Assembly (NCBI GenBank): GCA_964468205.1
Contig: CAYXVG010000037.1
Location: 1-64,000, forward strand
Reading direction: 5' to 3'
Origin: CAWELS01 sp964468205
GTDB lineage: Bacteria > Acidobacteriota > Terriglobia > Bryobacterales > Bryobacteraceae
DNA: 64,000 nt
This document shows, piece after piece, positions 55,396 through 64,000 of the stretch. The notes under the pieces are model-generated. The model was not told the DNA's origin. It was given only the letters and a program-made list of their open reading frames with translations, and did no database searches. Position 1 is the first letter of the stretch. Every line of letters begins with the position of its first letter. The translations under genes and the position numbers were made by a program.

Positions 55396-58300
55396 TTACG
55401 AAGACTGCCCGTCACCGCTCTGGGCCTTCTCCTCTTCATCGAGCAGCGCGCGCACTTCGTCGTCCGAGAGTCCTTCCAACTCCTCCAGCAAAGCCTCATA
55501 CTCGTCCGCACCCGCTTGCTCGATCTCATAAAGCTCAATCGCCTTGGCGAGTTCGGCCACGCTGAAGACGCTGCCGAACACCACATCGAGAGAGAGGTCA
55601 ACATTGAAAGTATCTCGCACTCGCGAGAGGAGTTGAACCGCGAGCAGCGAGTGGCCGCCGAGATCGAAGAAGTTGTCGTTGACGCCGACCTCCGGAACCT
55701 TGAGCATTTCAGCCCAGATGGCCGACAACTGCGCCTCGAGCGGGGTGCGCGGAGGCTCGTACGGGACTGAGCGGGAGGAGCCCGGCTGCTTCCCGTTCCG
55801 CACCATCGCGAGCACTTGTGCCGGGGTGGAGAGTTCGAGCGCGATGCGGGCGTAGTCAATGCTGCGCTCCGGCGCGCCCGGCGTCTCGCTCGCTGGAGCC
55901 GGCTGTTCCCTCTCCGGTTCGCCCGGCTTGCTCGCGGGATTGTACGCGACGGCGGCCGCCTCCGTAGCAGGCATCGGGAAAACGGAGCCGCCGGAATCGC
56001 GCTTCTCAAAAGCCGCGGCGACGCTGTCGAGGAACTTCCGGGCGGGACGGTTCTTCGGCGTCTTCGTGTAGCGGAGCCGAACGGTTTCGAGCTTCCGGTC
56101 CGCCGCGATCCGGCCCAACTCGGACAGGATCCGGTGCTCCACGCCGCGCCCCAACGCGCGGCAGCTCAGCAGGAAGGTGTCCACATCCAGCGCATCGCCG
56201 CTCGCCCGGTACAGGACCACTCCGACAAGGCCGTAGGCGCCGAACCTGTCGGAGACGTGAGCCACCAGGCATTCCCCGTCTTTGAGAAACTCGCGCACCT
56301 CGCCCTCGGTGCGCCTTATAGTGGTGAGATTGAACTGGTTGGTCCGCTGGGTGAGCTGGGAGACGCGCGTGAGTTGCTCCGGTCTGGCCGGCGCGATATC
56401 GATTTTGAGGTCGAGCTCGGCCAGGAACTCAGCAAGGGTGCCGGCGCTCTTCTGCAGACGGCGGCGCTCCAATCGCTGCCCGTACATTGCCGAGCGCTTC
56501 TTGTCCTCCTCGGTGGCGCTCATGTGATCAAACGCCCAGACATGGCGCAGGAAATGTGGAATGCGGTCCGGATCTTTCGGGAGCTGAAGGCTCAGCACCT
56601 CGGGAACTCCAGCCTCCACCTCGGCGCATTCGGTGGGGCTGTCGTCGACGAAGATGAAGCTGTCGAGGCCGAGATCGAGTTCGCGCGCCATGTCCCGGAG
56701 GCCATCCGATTTCGCCTCCCAGTTGATCCGCCAGGCGACGAAGTTCTCCTTCGCCAGCGGCATCTCCGGGTGCGCGGCGAAGGTGGCCCAGACGTCCTCC
56801 TCGTTATTCTTGCTCGCAATGGTGAGCACCATGCCGGCTTCGCTCTGCTCCCGCATGAACTGCTGGAGTTCCCGGCGCGGCCGGTCGATCACCACGCCCT
56901 CGGGGCCGTCCTCCCCGCAGACGCCCCGCCACAGGGTGTTGTCGCAATCGAGCGCCACCACCTTATATGGCTCGGTGCGCATGGCATGGATCTTCCGGGA
57001 GATCATGGTGCCGAGGGCGGCGAAAAACCGCGGCGTGTAGGGGACATGCCCGAGGCGCTCCCCGTGCGGGTCGTAGTATTCCGCCACCGGGTACAGCTCC
57101 TCGATCTCGGCGGCGCGAACCACGTGTACGGCGCCTCCGTTGGCGAAGCTGGCCGCGACGTGGTCCTCCATCCGCTGGTGGAACCCGGCGCGCTCCGGAT
57201 CCTCGAGGAACTTGGGCGACGCCGGACAAAGACAGACGAGGAACGGGACAGGCGCGCGGCTGGAGGCGGCCCGGATCGCCTCGACGAAATTATGGACCGC
57301 TTCCTCGGGTTTGCCGAGATCGGCCGGCGTCGAATTTCGCGCCCAGTCCTCGAAGCGGGCCATGATCACGTTCACCCCGCCGCGGTTGCGGCCGATCCGG
57401 CTGGACGGGTCAAGAAGCTGCTGGAAGACCTGGTTATACGGGGCGAAGCGGATCTTGTAATCGAGGCCGAGTTCGCTCATCCAGAAATCGAGCATCTCTT
57501 CCACCGGCTCGGAGGTGAAGCTGGCCGAGATTACCAGCGCCGGCTTCTCGGCCTCCGGGGTGGAGTCCTCAGCGCGGGTCGTGAGCGTCTCGGGAACGCT
57601 GAACTCCGGCAGCCGGAATTCGGGCTCCGCTACAGCCTTGGCCAGAATCTCCAGGTAGGCCGCCATTAAGGTGCGTACCGTGGAGGCGTTGTAGAGGTCC
57701 GCATTGTAGACAATCAGAGCTCGCAGGTCGCCGGGCTTCTCGATGACGTTGATGAACAGATCGAAGTCGGTCGCATCCGTCCCGAGATCAAGCGGCTGCA
57801 ACTCGAGATCCGGCAACTCAGTGGCCGGCAGCAGTGACTTCACAACGCTGAACATCACCTGGAACAGCGGGGTGTAGGAGGAGAGACGGCCCGGATGTGC
57901 GGCTTCCACCACCTTGGAGAAGGGCAGTTCCTGATGGGCGTAGGCCTCCACCAGCGTGTGGCGCACGCGGGCCAGCGTTTCGCGGAACGATAGGTCCTCA
58001 TCGAGGCGGGTCCGAACCACGAGCGGCGCGGCGAAGAAGCCGATCAGGCGCTCCACTTCGGGCCGGAACCGGTTGGCGTTCGTGGTTCCAATTACAAGAT
58101 CGGTCTGGCCGGAACAGCGCGCCGCCAGAATCTCGAACGCCGCCAGCAACACCGTGAAGAGCGTGGTATTCTCGCGCTTGGCGAACTGCTGCACCGCGGC
58201 CGAAAGGTCGCTCGGAAAGCTGATAGTTTCGGTGGCGCCCTCGAAACTGGGCTTTTCCGGGCGGGGCCGGTCGGTGGCGAGTTCGAGACCGGGGGCATCT

Positions 58301-60969
58301 TTCAGCTTTTCCCGCCAGTAGCACTCCAGCGCATCCAGTTTCTCGCCCTGCAACTCCTCGCGCTGCCAGGTGGCGTAGTCTCCGTACTGCACGGGCAGCG
58401 GTTCGAACTGCGGCTCATCGCCGGATTGCAGGGCCTGGTAGGCGGTGAGCAGTTCGTCGAGCAACAGGCGGACACTCCACAAGTCGCTGGCGATATGATG
58501 CATCACGACGAGGGCACAGTGGTCCTCCGGCGCCAGCCGCACGGCGCGGAAACGGATCGGGGAGCCGGCCTCGAAGTCGAAGGGATCGCGAACCGCGCGC
58601 CGCAGGATGTCGATTGCTTCGTCCTCCCGTTCGGACTCGGGCCGCTCCGTCAGGTCCGTCAATTCGATGCGAACCGGGCGTGGCGCCTTCACCACGGCCA
58701 CCGCGCCGCCGTTACGGGTCTCAAACGCGGTGCGCAGCGACTCGTGCCTCTCGATAACGACGCCGAGCGCCTTTTCGAGGGCGGAAAGATCCAGCGGCCC
58801 CTGGATACGCACGCCGTACGGCACGTGATAGGCGGCATTGCCGGGCGCGATCTGGTTCAGCAGCCAGAGGCGGTCTTGCTCGAACGACAGCGGAGTCTCG
58901 GTTTCGTGGCGGGCCTCGATCCGAGACGCGGTTCGCAGATTGGTATCAAGCCCCCGGGCCAGCGTTTTCGCCAGCCCGCCCAACGTCGCGCCCTCCAGTA
59001 GTTCGACCGCGGTGACGGAGACGCCGAGATCGGTCTCCAGCCGGTTCTGGAGTTCCATCGCCATCAGCGAGTCGACGCCATAAGTCGTGATCGGCGCTTC
59101 TTCGGCGAACTCGTCCGGGCTCGCTCTGAGGACTTGCGAGAGCAATCCGCGGAGATAACCCAGCAACAGGCGCTCGCGTTCCTGCACGCCCGCGGCCAGG
59201 ATGGCATCGCGGTCAACAGCCGGCGCCCGGTCGTCGATGGTGGCCTCCTCGACGACGCTTTCGTATACCAATGGCAGCTTACCGCTTAGGAACAGCGAAC
59301 GGCAGAGCCGGCGCTGGATCTTCCCGCTGGAAGTCTTCGGAATGGAGGATTTCTTCACCAGCGCAAAGGAGTAAACCCGTACCTCGTGCTTTTCCGCGAT
59401 CGCCTGGCGAACGCTACGGGCGACCGCCTCGGGATCTTGCGGCTCCCGGCGGCCGGCTTCCATCAACACCACGAGACGCTCGTCCCCACCAACGTCAACG
59501 GAGAAGGCGGCGGCGATGCTGGCGGAGACGTCCGGGTGCGCCTTCCGGGCGGTGAACTCGAGGTCGCTCGGATGGTGATTAAGGCCGCGGATAATGATGA
59601 GATCCTTCCGGCGGCCGGCGATGTAGAGTTCGCCGTCGCGGAAGAAGCCGAGGTCGCCGGTGCGCAGAAAGGGACCGGCTCCGGATCCGGAGATCCTCGC
59701 GCCAAACGTCTCCGCGGTCTCCTCGCGCCGGTTCCAGTAACCCTGCGCGACTCCCGGGCCCTTTACCCAGATTTCGCCCACCGCATCGGGAGGGCATTCG
59801 GCCAGCGTCTCCGGATCGACAATCGCCACCTCGGTGTCCAGCCCGGCTTTACCGCAGCCCACCATCAACCGCGCCGATTCGTCCGCCTCTTCGGCGGAAG
59901 TCACTCGCCCCTGGGCAAGCTCCGCCGCGGAAGCGCGGAAGTAGCGCGGACCGGCGCCCTTAACGCCGCCGGTCACTTTGAGCGACGCTTCGGCGAGACC
60001 ATAAGCGGGATGAAACGCCTGCCGGCTGAACCCGCATCCGGAGAACGCTCTGCTGAAGCGCTCGAGCGTCTCGGCGTGTACGGGTTCGGCGCCGTTGAAG
60101 GCCACTTCCCACGAACTCAGGTCGAGCCCGCCGCGCTCCTCCTCGGGGATGCGGCGCACGCAAAGATCGTAGGCGAAGTTGGGGCCGCCGCTGTGCGTGC
60201 CCTTGTATTTCGTGATCGCTTCCAGCCACGTGCGCGGGCGCTGGACGAACGCAGCCGGCGACATGAAATAACACGGCATACCGGTATAGAGCGGCGCCAG
60301 CAGGCCGTAGATAAGTCCCATGTCGTGGAAATGCGGCAGCCAGGTGACAACCACGCTGTTTTCGTCGTGACGGAAGTCGGCGTCGATGTTGGCGAGATTG
60401 TGGAGTACGTTGCGGTGGGTCACCATCACGCCCCGGGGCGCGCTCGTCGAACCGGAGGTGTACTGCAAATAAGCCAGTTCGCCCGCGCTTTCAGGCGGAG
60501 AAAAACCGTCCGCGAGACTGTCGGCGATCAAGTCCGTACCCTGGATGGCGAGAGCCGCCGAGACTCCCGGGGGCATGCGCTCCTCGGCGAGGGCGGCCGT
60601 CGTCAGCGCGAAGCGGGCTTCGGTGTCGCGTTGGACTAGTGCCAGCTTCTCGAGACCGGTCCGGGCCCCGGGCAAGGGAAGAGGAGCGGAAACCACGCGC
60701 GCGTGAAGGCATCCGAAAAACCCGATCAGGAAGTCGATTCCGGGAGGATAGAGAAGTAGTGCGCGATCACCCGCGCTCGAATGCTCTGCCAACCACGCGC
60801 CCACGGCCCGGGCTTTCCGGTCCAGTTCCGCCCACGAGATGGACGACTCTTCGAGATCGTCCTTGAGAAACGTATAGGCCGTAGAGTCGGCTTGCCCGCC
60901 CACCCGCGCGCTGAGGAGTTCCGTGAGATTGGAGACAGATTCTGTATTAATCCGGGATCGTGAAGCCAT
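55396..60969 (-). CDS. FAAL-ACP-condensation-FkbH-PCP megasynthase
   Basis: The chosen ATG at 60969 gives 1857 residues; a TTG nine codons upstream is possible. Order of domains: fatty acyl-AMP ligase (~10-560, TSGSTSAPRGVMVTH near 170); ACP with Ser634 (GVDSLMAMEL); condensation domain (~690-1120) with an intact HHxxxD, His824-His825 to Asp829; FkbH-type domain (~1180-1680) with the HAD motif DCDNTLWRG at Asp1341/Asp1343 and a GNAT-like end; PCP with Ser1774 (LGGHSL). There is no adenylation domain for an amino acid. FkbH domains load a glyceryl unit from bisphosphoglycerate onto carriers, so I infer a fatty acid is joined to glycerate, which can only be by an ester. The C-terminus ends LEGLSDDEVRALLDEEE. 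Confidence 0.88.
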   Translation of the reverse strand: MASRSRINTESVSNLTELLSARVGGQADSTAYTFLKDDLEESSISWAELDRKARAVGAWLAEHSSAGDRALLLYPPGIDFLIGFFGCLHARVVSAPLPLPGARTGLEKLALVQRDTEARFALTTAALAEERMPPGVSAALAIQGTDLIADSLADGFSPPESAGELAYLQYTSGSTSAPRGVMVTHRNVLHNLANIDADFRHDENSVVVTWLPHFHDMGLIYGLLAPLYTGMPCYFMSPAAFVQRPRTWLEAITKYKGTHSGGPNFAYDLCVRRIPEEERGGLDLSSWEVAFNGAEPVHAETLERFSRAFSGCGFSRQAFHPAYGLAEASLKVTGGVKGAGPRYFRASAAELAQGRVTSAEEADESARLMVGCGKAGLDTEVAIVDPETLAECPPDAVGEIWVKGPGVAQGYWNRREETAETFGARISGSGAGPFLRTGDLGFFRDGELYIAGRRKDLIIIRGLNHHPSDLEFTARKAHPDVSASIAAAFSVDVGGDERLVVLMEAGRREPQDPEAVARSVRQAIAEKHEVRVYSFALVKKSSIPKTSSGKIQRRLCRSLFLSGKLPLVYESVVEEATIDDRAPAVDRDAILAAGVQERERLLLGYLRGLLSQVLRASPDEFAEEAPITTYGVDSLMAMELQNRLETDLGVSVTAVELLEGATLGGLAKTLARGLDTNLRTASRIEARHETETPLSFEQDRLWLLNQIAPGNAAYHVPYGVRIQGPLDLSALEKALGVVIERHESLRTAFETRNGGAVAVVKAPRPVRIELTDLTERPESEREDEAIDILRRAVRDPFDFEAGSPIRFRAVRLAPEDHCALVVMHHIASDLWSVRLLLDELLTAYQALQSGDEPQFEPLPVQYGDYATWQREELQGEKLDALECYWREKLKDAPGLELATDRPRPEKPSFEGATETISFPSDLSAAVQQFAKRENTTLFTVLLAAFEILAARCSGQTDLVIGTTNANRFRPEVERLIGFFAAPLVVRTRLDEDLSFRETLARVRHTLVEAYAHQELPFSKVVEAAHPGRLSSYTPLFQVMFSVVKSLLPATELPDLELQPLDLGTDATDFDLFINVIEKPGDLRALIVYNADLYNASTVRTLMAAYLEILAKAVAEPEFRLPEFSVPETLTTRAEDSTPEAEKPALVISASFTSEPVEEMLDFWMSELGLDYKIRFAPYNQVFQQLLDPSSRIGRNRGGVNVIMARFEDWARNSTPADLGKPEEAVHNFVEAIRAASSRAPVPFLVCLCPASPKFLEDPERAGFHQRMEDHVAASFANGGAVHVVRAAEIEELYPVAEYYDPHGERLGHVPYTPRFFAALGTMISRKIHAMRTEPYKVVALDCDNTLWRGVCGEDGPEGVVIDRPRRELQQFMREQSEAGMVLTIASKNNEEDVWATFAAHPEMPLAKENFVAWRINWEAKSDGLRDMARELDLGLDSFIFVDDSPTECAEVEAGVPEVLSLQLPKDPDRIPHFLRHVWAFDHMSATEEDKKRSAMYGQRLERRRLQKSAGTLAEFLAELDLKIDIAPARPEQLTRVSQLTQRTNQFNLTTIRRTEGEVREFLKDGECLVAHVSDRFGAYGLVGVVLYRASGDALDVDTFLLSCRALGRGVEHRILSELGRIAADRKLETVRLRYTKTPKNRPARKFLDSVAAAFEKRDSGGSVFPMPATEAAAVAYNPASKPGEPEREQPAPASETPGAPERSIDYARIALELSTPAQVLAMVRNGKQPGSSRSVPYEPPRTPLEAQLSAIWAEMLKVPEVGVNDNFFDLGGHSLLAVQLLSRVRDTFNVDLSLDVVFGSVFSVAELAKAIELYEIEQAGADEYEALLEELEGLSDDEVRALLDEEEKAQSGDGQSS

Positions 60970-61161
60970 CCAACGCCTGTCAATTGCTGCCGGCAAGATT
61001 TTGAAGGATAGATAGGAGCGCGGCAGACCCTATTATCCCGCAACGCACGAATAACACGCCACCCAAGCGAGGTGACACAGCCCCCAACACTTAGTGGACG
61101 CCAGGCAAGACGGTTAGGTTCCCTGAGGCGCGGGGAACACCGTACCAAGAACCCGGCGGGA

Positions 61162-62565
61162 TCAGTAGTCGGCGCCGGCGTTGCTGCGGCGGCAGGATTC
61201 TCTCCACCTGAGCAGTTCCTGCTCCAGTTCGCGGGCGATTTCGGGATATGACGCGATCACGTTTCGGGATTCGGCCGGGTCCGCGAGCAGATCATACAGC
61301 TCCGACTCCTCGTCCCCGTAGCGGACCAGCTTGAAGCGATCCCCCGTGGCGGCGATGCGATTCTGAAACTCAAAGTGGATGGCCGCTCCCCGCTCCGGCC
61401 GCTCTCCGCCGATCGCCGGCAGCAGAGAGATGCCGTCCAGCGGTCTCTCGTCAGGCATGGCAATATTTAGGGCGTCGAGCACCGTGGGGAGATAATCGCT
61501 CGTCACGGCTGGCAAGTCCGTGACGCTTCCCGCTATCACCCGCTCTGGCCATTCGAGCAGAGCCGGCACTCGCACGCCGCCTTCGTACAGATCGCGTTTG
61601 CGGCCGCGAAACGGCCCGGCTGTCCCCGGCGCGCTGCCTGCCTGCCCCTCGGGACCATTGTCGGAGCAGAACCAGAGCATCGTATTGCGGGCGGCGCCGC
61701 TCGAATGCAACACCTCCCGCAGCCGCCCGGCCTGCTCGTCAAGCGCCGTAATACACCCGTAGTAATTGCGCTCGTAGCTTGGCAAGTCCCGGTAGGGCGC
61801 GATGTGCCCGGGACCGGCGACAACGGGAAGGTGCGGGGCGTGAAACCAGACCACTGCAAAGAAAGGTACGCCGTCCTTCACGGCTTTCTCGATGAAGGGG
61901 ATCGCCCGGTCCATGATGACGCGCGAATCGTCACCGTTGAGATTCTCCTCCTCGATGCGGCCGGGACCCGTCCAGTAGTAGGTTCCGTAGGGGACGGCCC
62001 GGGAGAGATCCGGGATGTAGTCCCAGCCGATCTGCGGGGATTGCTCATTGGGTTGCCACATCGGGTCATAGGTAGGGGTCTTGGCTTCGCTCGAGAAACA
62101 TTCGTCGAAACCGTTCTCCCACGGAGGGGCATAGTGTTCCGCCCGGGTCCGGCCGCCGCGGTTCGAATCCCGCACGATCCTGGTAAGCGTGCCGAGGTGC
62201 CACTTGCCGAAATGCCCGGTGACGTACCCGTGCTGTTTGAGGATCTCGGCCAGGGTTATCTCCCCCCGCTTCATGTGCCCGGCATTCGCCGTGAACACGC
62301 CGTAGCGGTGCGGATGGCGGCCGGTGAGCGCGGAGCCGCGCGTGGGGCTGCACACCGCGCTGGCCGCGTAGAAGCGCGTGAAGCGCAGTCCCGCCTCCGC
62401 CATGGCGTCGAGGTGCGGCGTCCGGATCACGGTATTGCCGTTGAAGCCGGTATCGCCCCAGCCAAGGTCGTCGGCCATGACGAGGATGACGTTGGGCCGC
62501 TCCGCCGCAAGGCCGCCAAGAGCGGCCGCAATCATCAGGAGTATCAGACGGAGTCGAGCTGCCAT
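61162..62565 (-). CDS. Arylsulfatase-type sulfatase, exported
   Basis: The 467 residues have a signal peptide (to about residue 21), PNVILVMADDLGWGDTGF (metal ligands Asp32, Asp33), and the formylglycine motif C72-SPTRG. FGKWHLGTL, WFCSDNGPEG and the C-terminal YDLLADPAESRNV follow. It is a complete, probably active sulfatase. Its start lies 22 bases inside the end of the Gfo/Idh gene, so translation is coupled. It is on the same strand as the synthase but separated from it by 192 bases, so shared function is uncertain. Confidence 0.92.
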   Translation of the reverse strand: MAARLRLILLMIAAALGGLAAERPNVILVMADDLGWGDTGFNGNTVIRTPHLDAMAEAGLRFTRFYAASAVCSPTRGSALTGRHPHRYGVFTANAGHMKRGEITLAEILKQHGYVTGHFGKWHLGTLTRIVRDSNRGGRTRAEHYAPPWENGFDECFSSEAKTPTYDPMWQPNEQSPQIGWDYIPDLSRAVPYGTYYWTGPGRIEEENLNGDDSRVIMDRAIPFIEKAVKDGVPFFAVVWFHAPHLPVVAGPGHIAPYRDLPSYERNYYGCITALDEQAGRLREVLHSSGAARNTMLWFCSDNGPEGQAGSAPGTAGPFRGRKRDLYEGGVRVPALLEWPERVIAGSVTDLPAVTSDYLPTVLDALNIAMPDERPLDGISLLPAIGGERPERGAAIHFEFQNRIAATGDRFKLVRYGDEESELYDLLADPAESRNVIASYPEIARELEQELLRWRESCRRSNAGADY

Positions 62566-63812
62566 GGCTTCCGGTAAGTCCTCGTCACCCAGCGGTTAGC
62601 TTCGGCATCGCCCACCACTTGCTCGTTTTTCGGGTCCCATTCGAGTGACCGGCCCAAGCGTGTGGCGATGTTGCCGAGGTGGCACATGACGGCGGTGCGG
62701 TGACCGATCTCGACATCCGCGTTCGGCCTTTCCCGCGTCTTCACGCAGTCAAGAAAGTTGCGGACGTGCAGGGGAGTGAGACTCGCATTCGCCCCCGGAG
62801 GCCGCACGATCTTGTTCTGCATCTGGGCCTTCCCCTTCCACTCCTCCGTCGTGATCGCATATCCGCCGCGGTCGACCTCGAGATTGCCCTTCGTGCCGTG
62901 AAAGACCAGGAACGAGCCGCGGCTTCCGTTCAGTTCGCGGACCGACCAGGTGAGAACGGCGTTGGGGAGCCTGTAAAGAACCTCCTGCAGGTCCGGGGTT
63001 TCCCCGCCATCTTTCACCGCATAGCGTCCCCCAAATGCCGCCACCGACAGAGGCGATTCCGCGCCGAGCGCCCAGCGCCCAATGTCGATATTGTGGGCGC
63101 CCCAGTTGGTCATCTGGCCGCCCGAGTAATCCCAAAACCAGCGGAAGGTGTAGATGCTCCGCAGCGGATTGTAGTCGGCCTTGGGCGACGGGCCGAGCCA
63201 CATGTCGTAATCGAAGTTCGATGGTAGCTTGGGCGGCGTCCGCGCGTCATCGGCGAATCCGGGCAGCGAGTTCCGTTCATGACCCGCCTCGACATGATGC
63301 ACCTCGCCGATGGCGCCGCTTCGGATCAACTCCACCGCCTCCCAGTAGTGCCGGCCCGAGCGCTGCTGGCTACCCACCTGCACCACCCGCTTGTATTTCC
63401 GGGCGGCTTCCACCATCAGCCGGCCCTCGCGGATGGTGAGTGAGAGCGGCTTTTCGACGTATACGTCGAGCCCGGCCTGGCAAGCCATGACGCTCTGGAT
63501 TGCATGCCAGTGGTCCGGTGTGCCGATGATGACCGCATCGAGCGGCTTGTGCTCGAGCAGCTTCCGGAAATCGCGGTAGGGCTTGGCCCGGTTGCCGGAA
63601 TTGCTCAAGGCTCGCTCGAGGTGCGGTTCGTAGACGTCGCACGCCGCGGCCGGGGCGACCTCCGGTTCGGACAGAAACTGCCGCCACACCGAGCCGCCGC
63701 GCGAGCCCGGCCCGATAACGCCGGTGTGGATGCGGTCATTGGCTCCCTGTATGCGGGAGTAGGAGGCCGCGGTAATCGCGGCGGTCGAGGAAAGGAAAGT
63801 TCTGCGTTTCAT
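62544..63812 (-). CDS. Gfo/Idh/MocA family oxidoreductase, exported
   Basis: The start at 63812 (MKRRTFLSSTAAITAAS) gives 422 residues with a Tat-like signal. The Rossmann block is HTGVIGPGSRGGSVW, the catalytic region VYVEKPLSLT and DHWHA, and the C-terminal RLGRSLEWDPKNEQVVGD. It probably acts on a sugar outside the cytoplasm. It is coupled to the sulfatase downstream. Confidence 0.9.
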   Translation of the reverse strand: MKRRTFLSSTAAITAASYSRIQGANDRIHTGVIGPGSRGGSVWRQFLSEPEVAPAAACDVYEPHLERALSNSGNRAKPYRDFRKLLEHKPLDAVIIGTPDHWHAIQSVMACQAGLDVYVEKPLSLTIREGRLMVEAARKYKRVVQVGSQQRSGRHYWEAVELIRSGAIGEVHHVEAGHERNSLPGFADDARTPPKLPSNFDYDMWLGPSPKADYNPLRSIYTFRWFWDYSGGQMTNWGAHNIDIGRWALGAESPLSVAAFGGRYAVKDGGETPDLQEVLYRLPNAVLTWSVRELNGSRGSFLVFHGTKGNLEVDRGGYAITTEEWKGKAQMQNKIVRPPGANASLTPLHVRNFLDCVKTRERPNADVEIGHRTAVMCHLGNIATRLGRSLEWDPKNEQVVGDAEANRWVTRTYRKPWQLDSV

Positions 63813-63896
63813 CGGGGCCGTCCGTGACCCATTGTATGAAAACGCGCGGGCCAGGCAAGCCAAGCCGCATGGATACACCGGGTAGTACGGCCAATC

Positions 63897-64000
63897 TTAT
63901 TGCCGCGAAATCCCTGCAGATTCGGAACTGCCGGAGATTTTGCGGCGGTAAGAAGTGAAGATCAGCCGGGGCGTCGAGATGGAGGCGATGAGGCCTTTCG
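63897..64000 (-). CDS. Possible C-terminus of a gene cut by the right edge (partial)
   Basis: A minus-strand frame enters from the right edge and ends at TAA (63897-63899) after 33 residues, including KGLIASISTPRLIFTSYRRK. Third codon positions are strongly G/C, as in real genes here, which favours coding. The family cannot be named. The gap to the next gene is 84 bases. Confidence 0.4.
   Translation of the reverse strand, partial: KGLIASISTPRLIFTSYRRKISGSSESAGISRQ

Noticed and set aside
53536..57669. Two long plus-strand frames of more than 600 codons opposite the synthase and glycosyltransferase genes
   Set aside because: They lie exactly opposite recognisable domains on the minus strand. 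Their products are Arg/Ala/Pro-rich with no known motif. High GC content removes stop codons in shadow frames.
61021..61161. Possible small gene between the synthase and the sulfatase
   Set aside because: The gap is short, has no start with a ribosome site and no motif. It is treated as leader and spacer.
62155..62180. GGTTCGAATCCCGC, which looks like the T-loop of a tRNA
   Set aside because: It lies in a sulfatase reading frame and no acceptor stem, D-arm or anticodon arm can be paired around it.

Overview
The window is a high-GC bacterial chromosome segment. Its gene content is typical of Acidobacteriota of the Bryobacterales/Solibacter type: Oar-like TonB-dependent receptors with an N-terminal carboxypeptidase-regulatory domain, Tat-tagged Gfo/Idh/MocA oxidoreductases, DUF1080 and ThuA proteins, lipoprotein sulfatases and an alternative complex III. 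That assignment is an inference from gene content; no rRNA or tRNA gene was seen.

Layout. (1) 1-12.3 kb is a glycan-degradation area: an agarase-like hydrolase, two overlapping sulfatase genes, a TIM-barrel protein, a TolB-like propeller lipoprotein, a double-DUF1080 protein and acetate kinase. It also holds decayed genes: a sulfatase with internal deletions and a subtilase reduced to its prodomain. (2) 12.5-30.2 kb is one tightly packed minus-strand array of thirteen genes in the order narC-narG-narH-narJ-narI-narK-narK-actA-B-C-D-E-F. It joins a complete membrane nitrate reductase system, with a Thermus-like dihaem cytochrome first, to a complete alternative complex III, and no oxidase follows. 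(3) 30.3-32.0 kb has an Rrf2-type Fe-S regulator reading into the nar genes and, divergently, a cysteine-motif-repeat protein and a hemerythrin. This looks like a nitrogen-oxide sensing module. (4) 32.0-38.9 kb is a tandem pair of closely similar TonB-dependent receptors. Each has a 17-bp palindrome GTTCC-N7-GGAAC at the same distance upstream of a putative -35 box. (5) 39.2-49.7 kb is sugar metabolism. A GH2-like lipoprotein and an IclR-HTH/periplasmic-binding-fold hybrid regulator lie opposite a six-gene plus-strand operon: Gfo/Idh, ThuA, Gfo/Idh, HEAT repeat, discoidin-like, GT39/Agl23-like. (6) 49.7-50.2 kb is non-coding and rich in tandem and inverted repeats. (7) 50.3-51.9 kb has an alpha/beta hydrolase and a Tat-type aldo/keto reductase. 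(8) 52.0-61.0 kb is a compact lipid/natural-product cluster: one FAAL-ACP-condensation-FkbH-PCP megasynthase, a GT4 glycosyltransferase, and a GT4-thioesterase fusion. (9) 61.2-63.8 kb has a sulfatase translationally coupled to a Gfo/Idh/MocA oxidoreductase, with fragments of unknown genes at both window edges.

The two most unusual systems are the acyl-glycerate-type megasynthase with its dedicated glycosyltransferases, and the fused nitrate reductase/alternative complex III operon. All functions come from reading motifs by eye; no database search was run.
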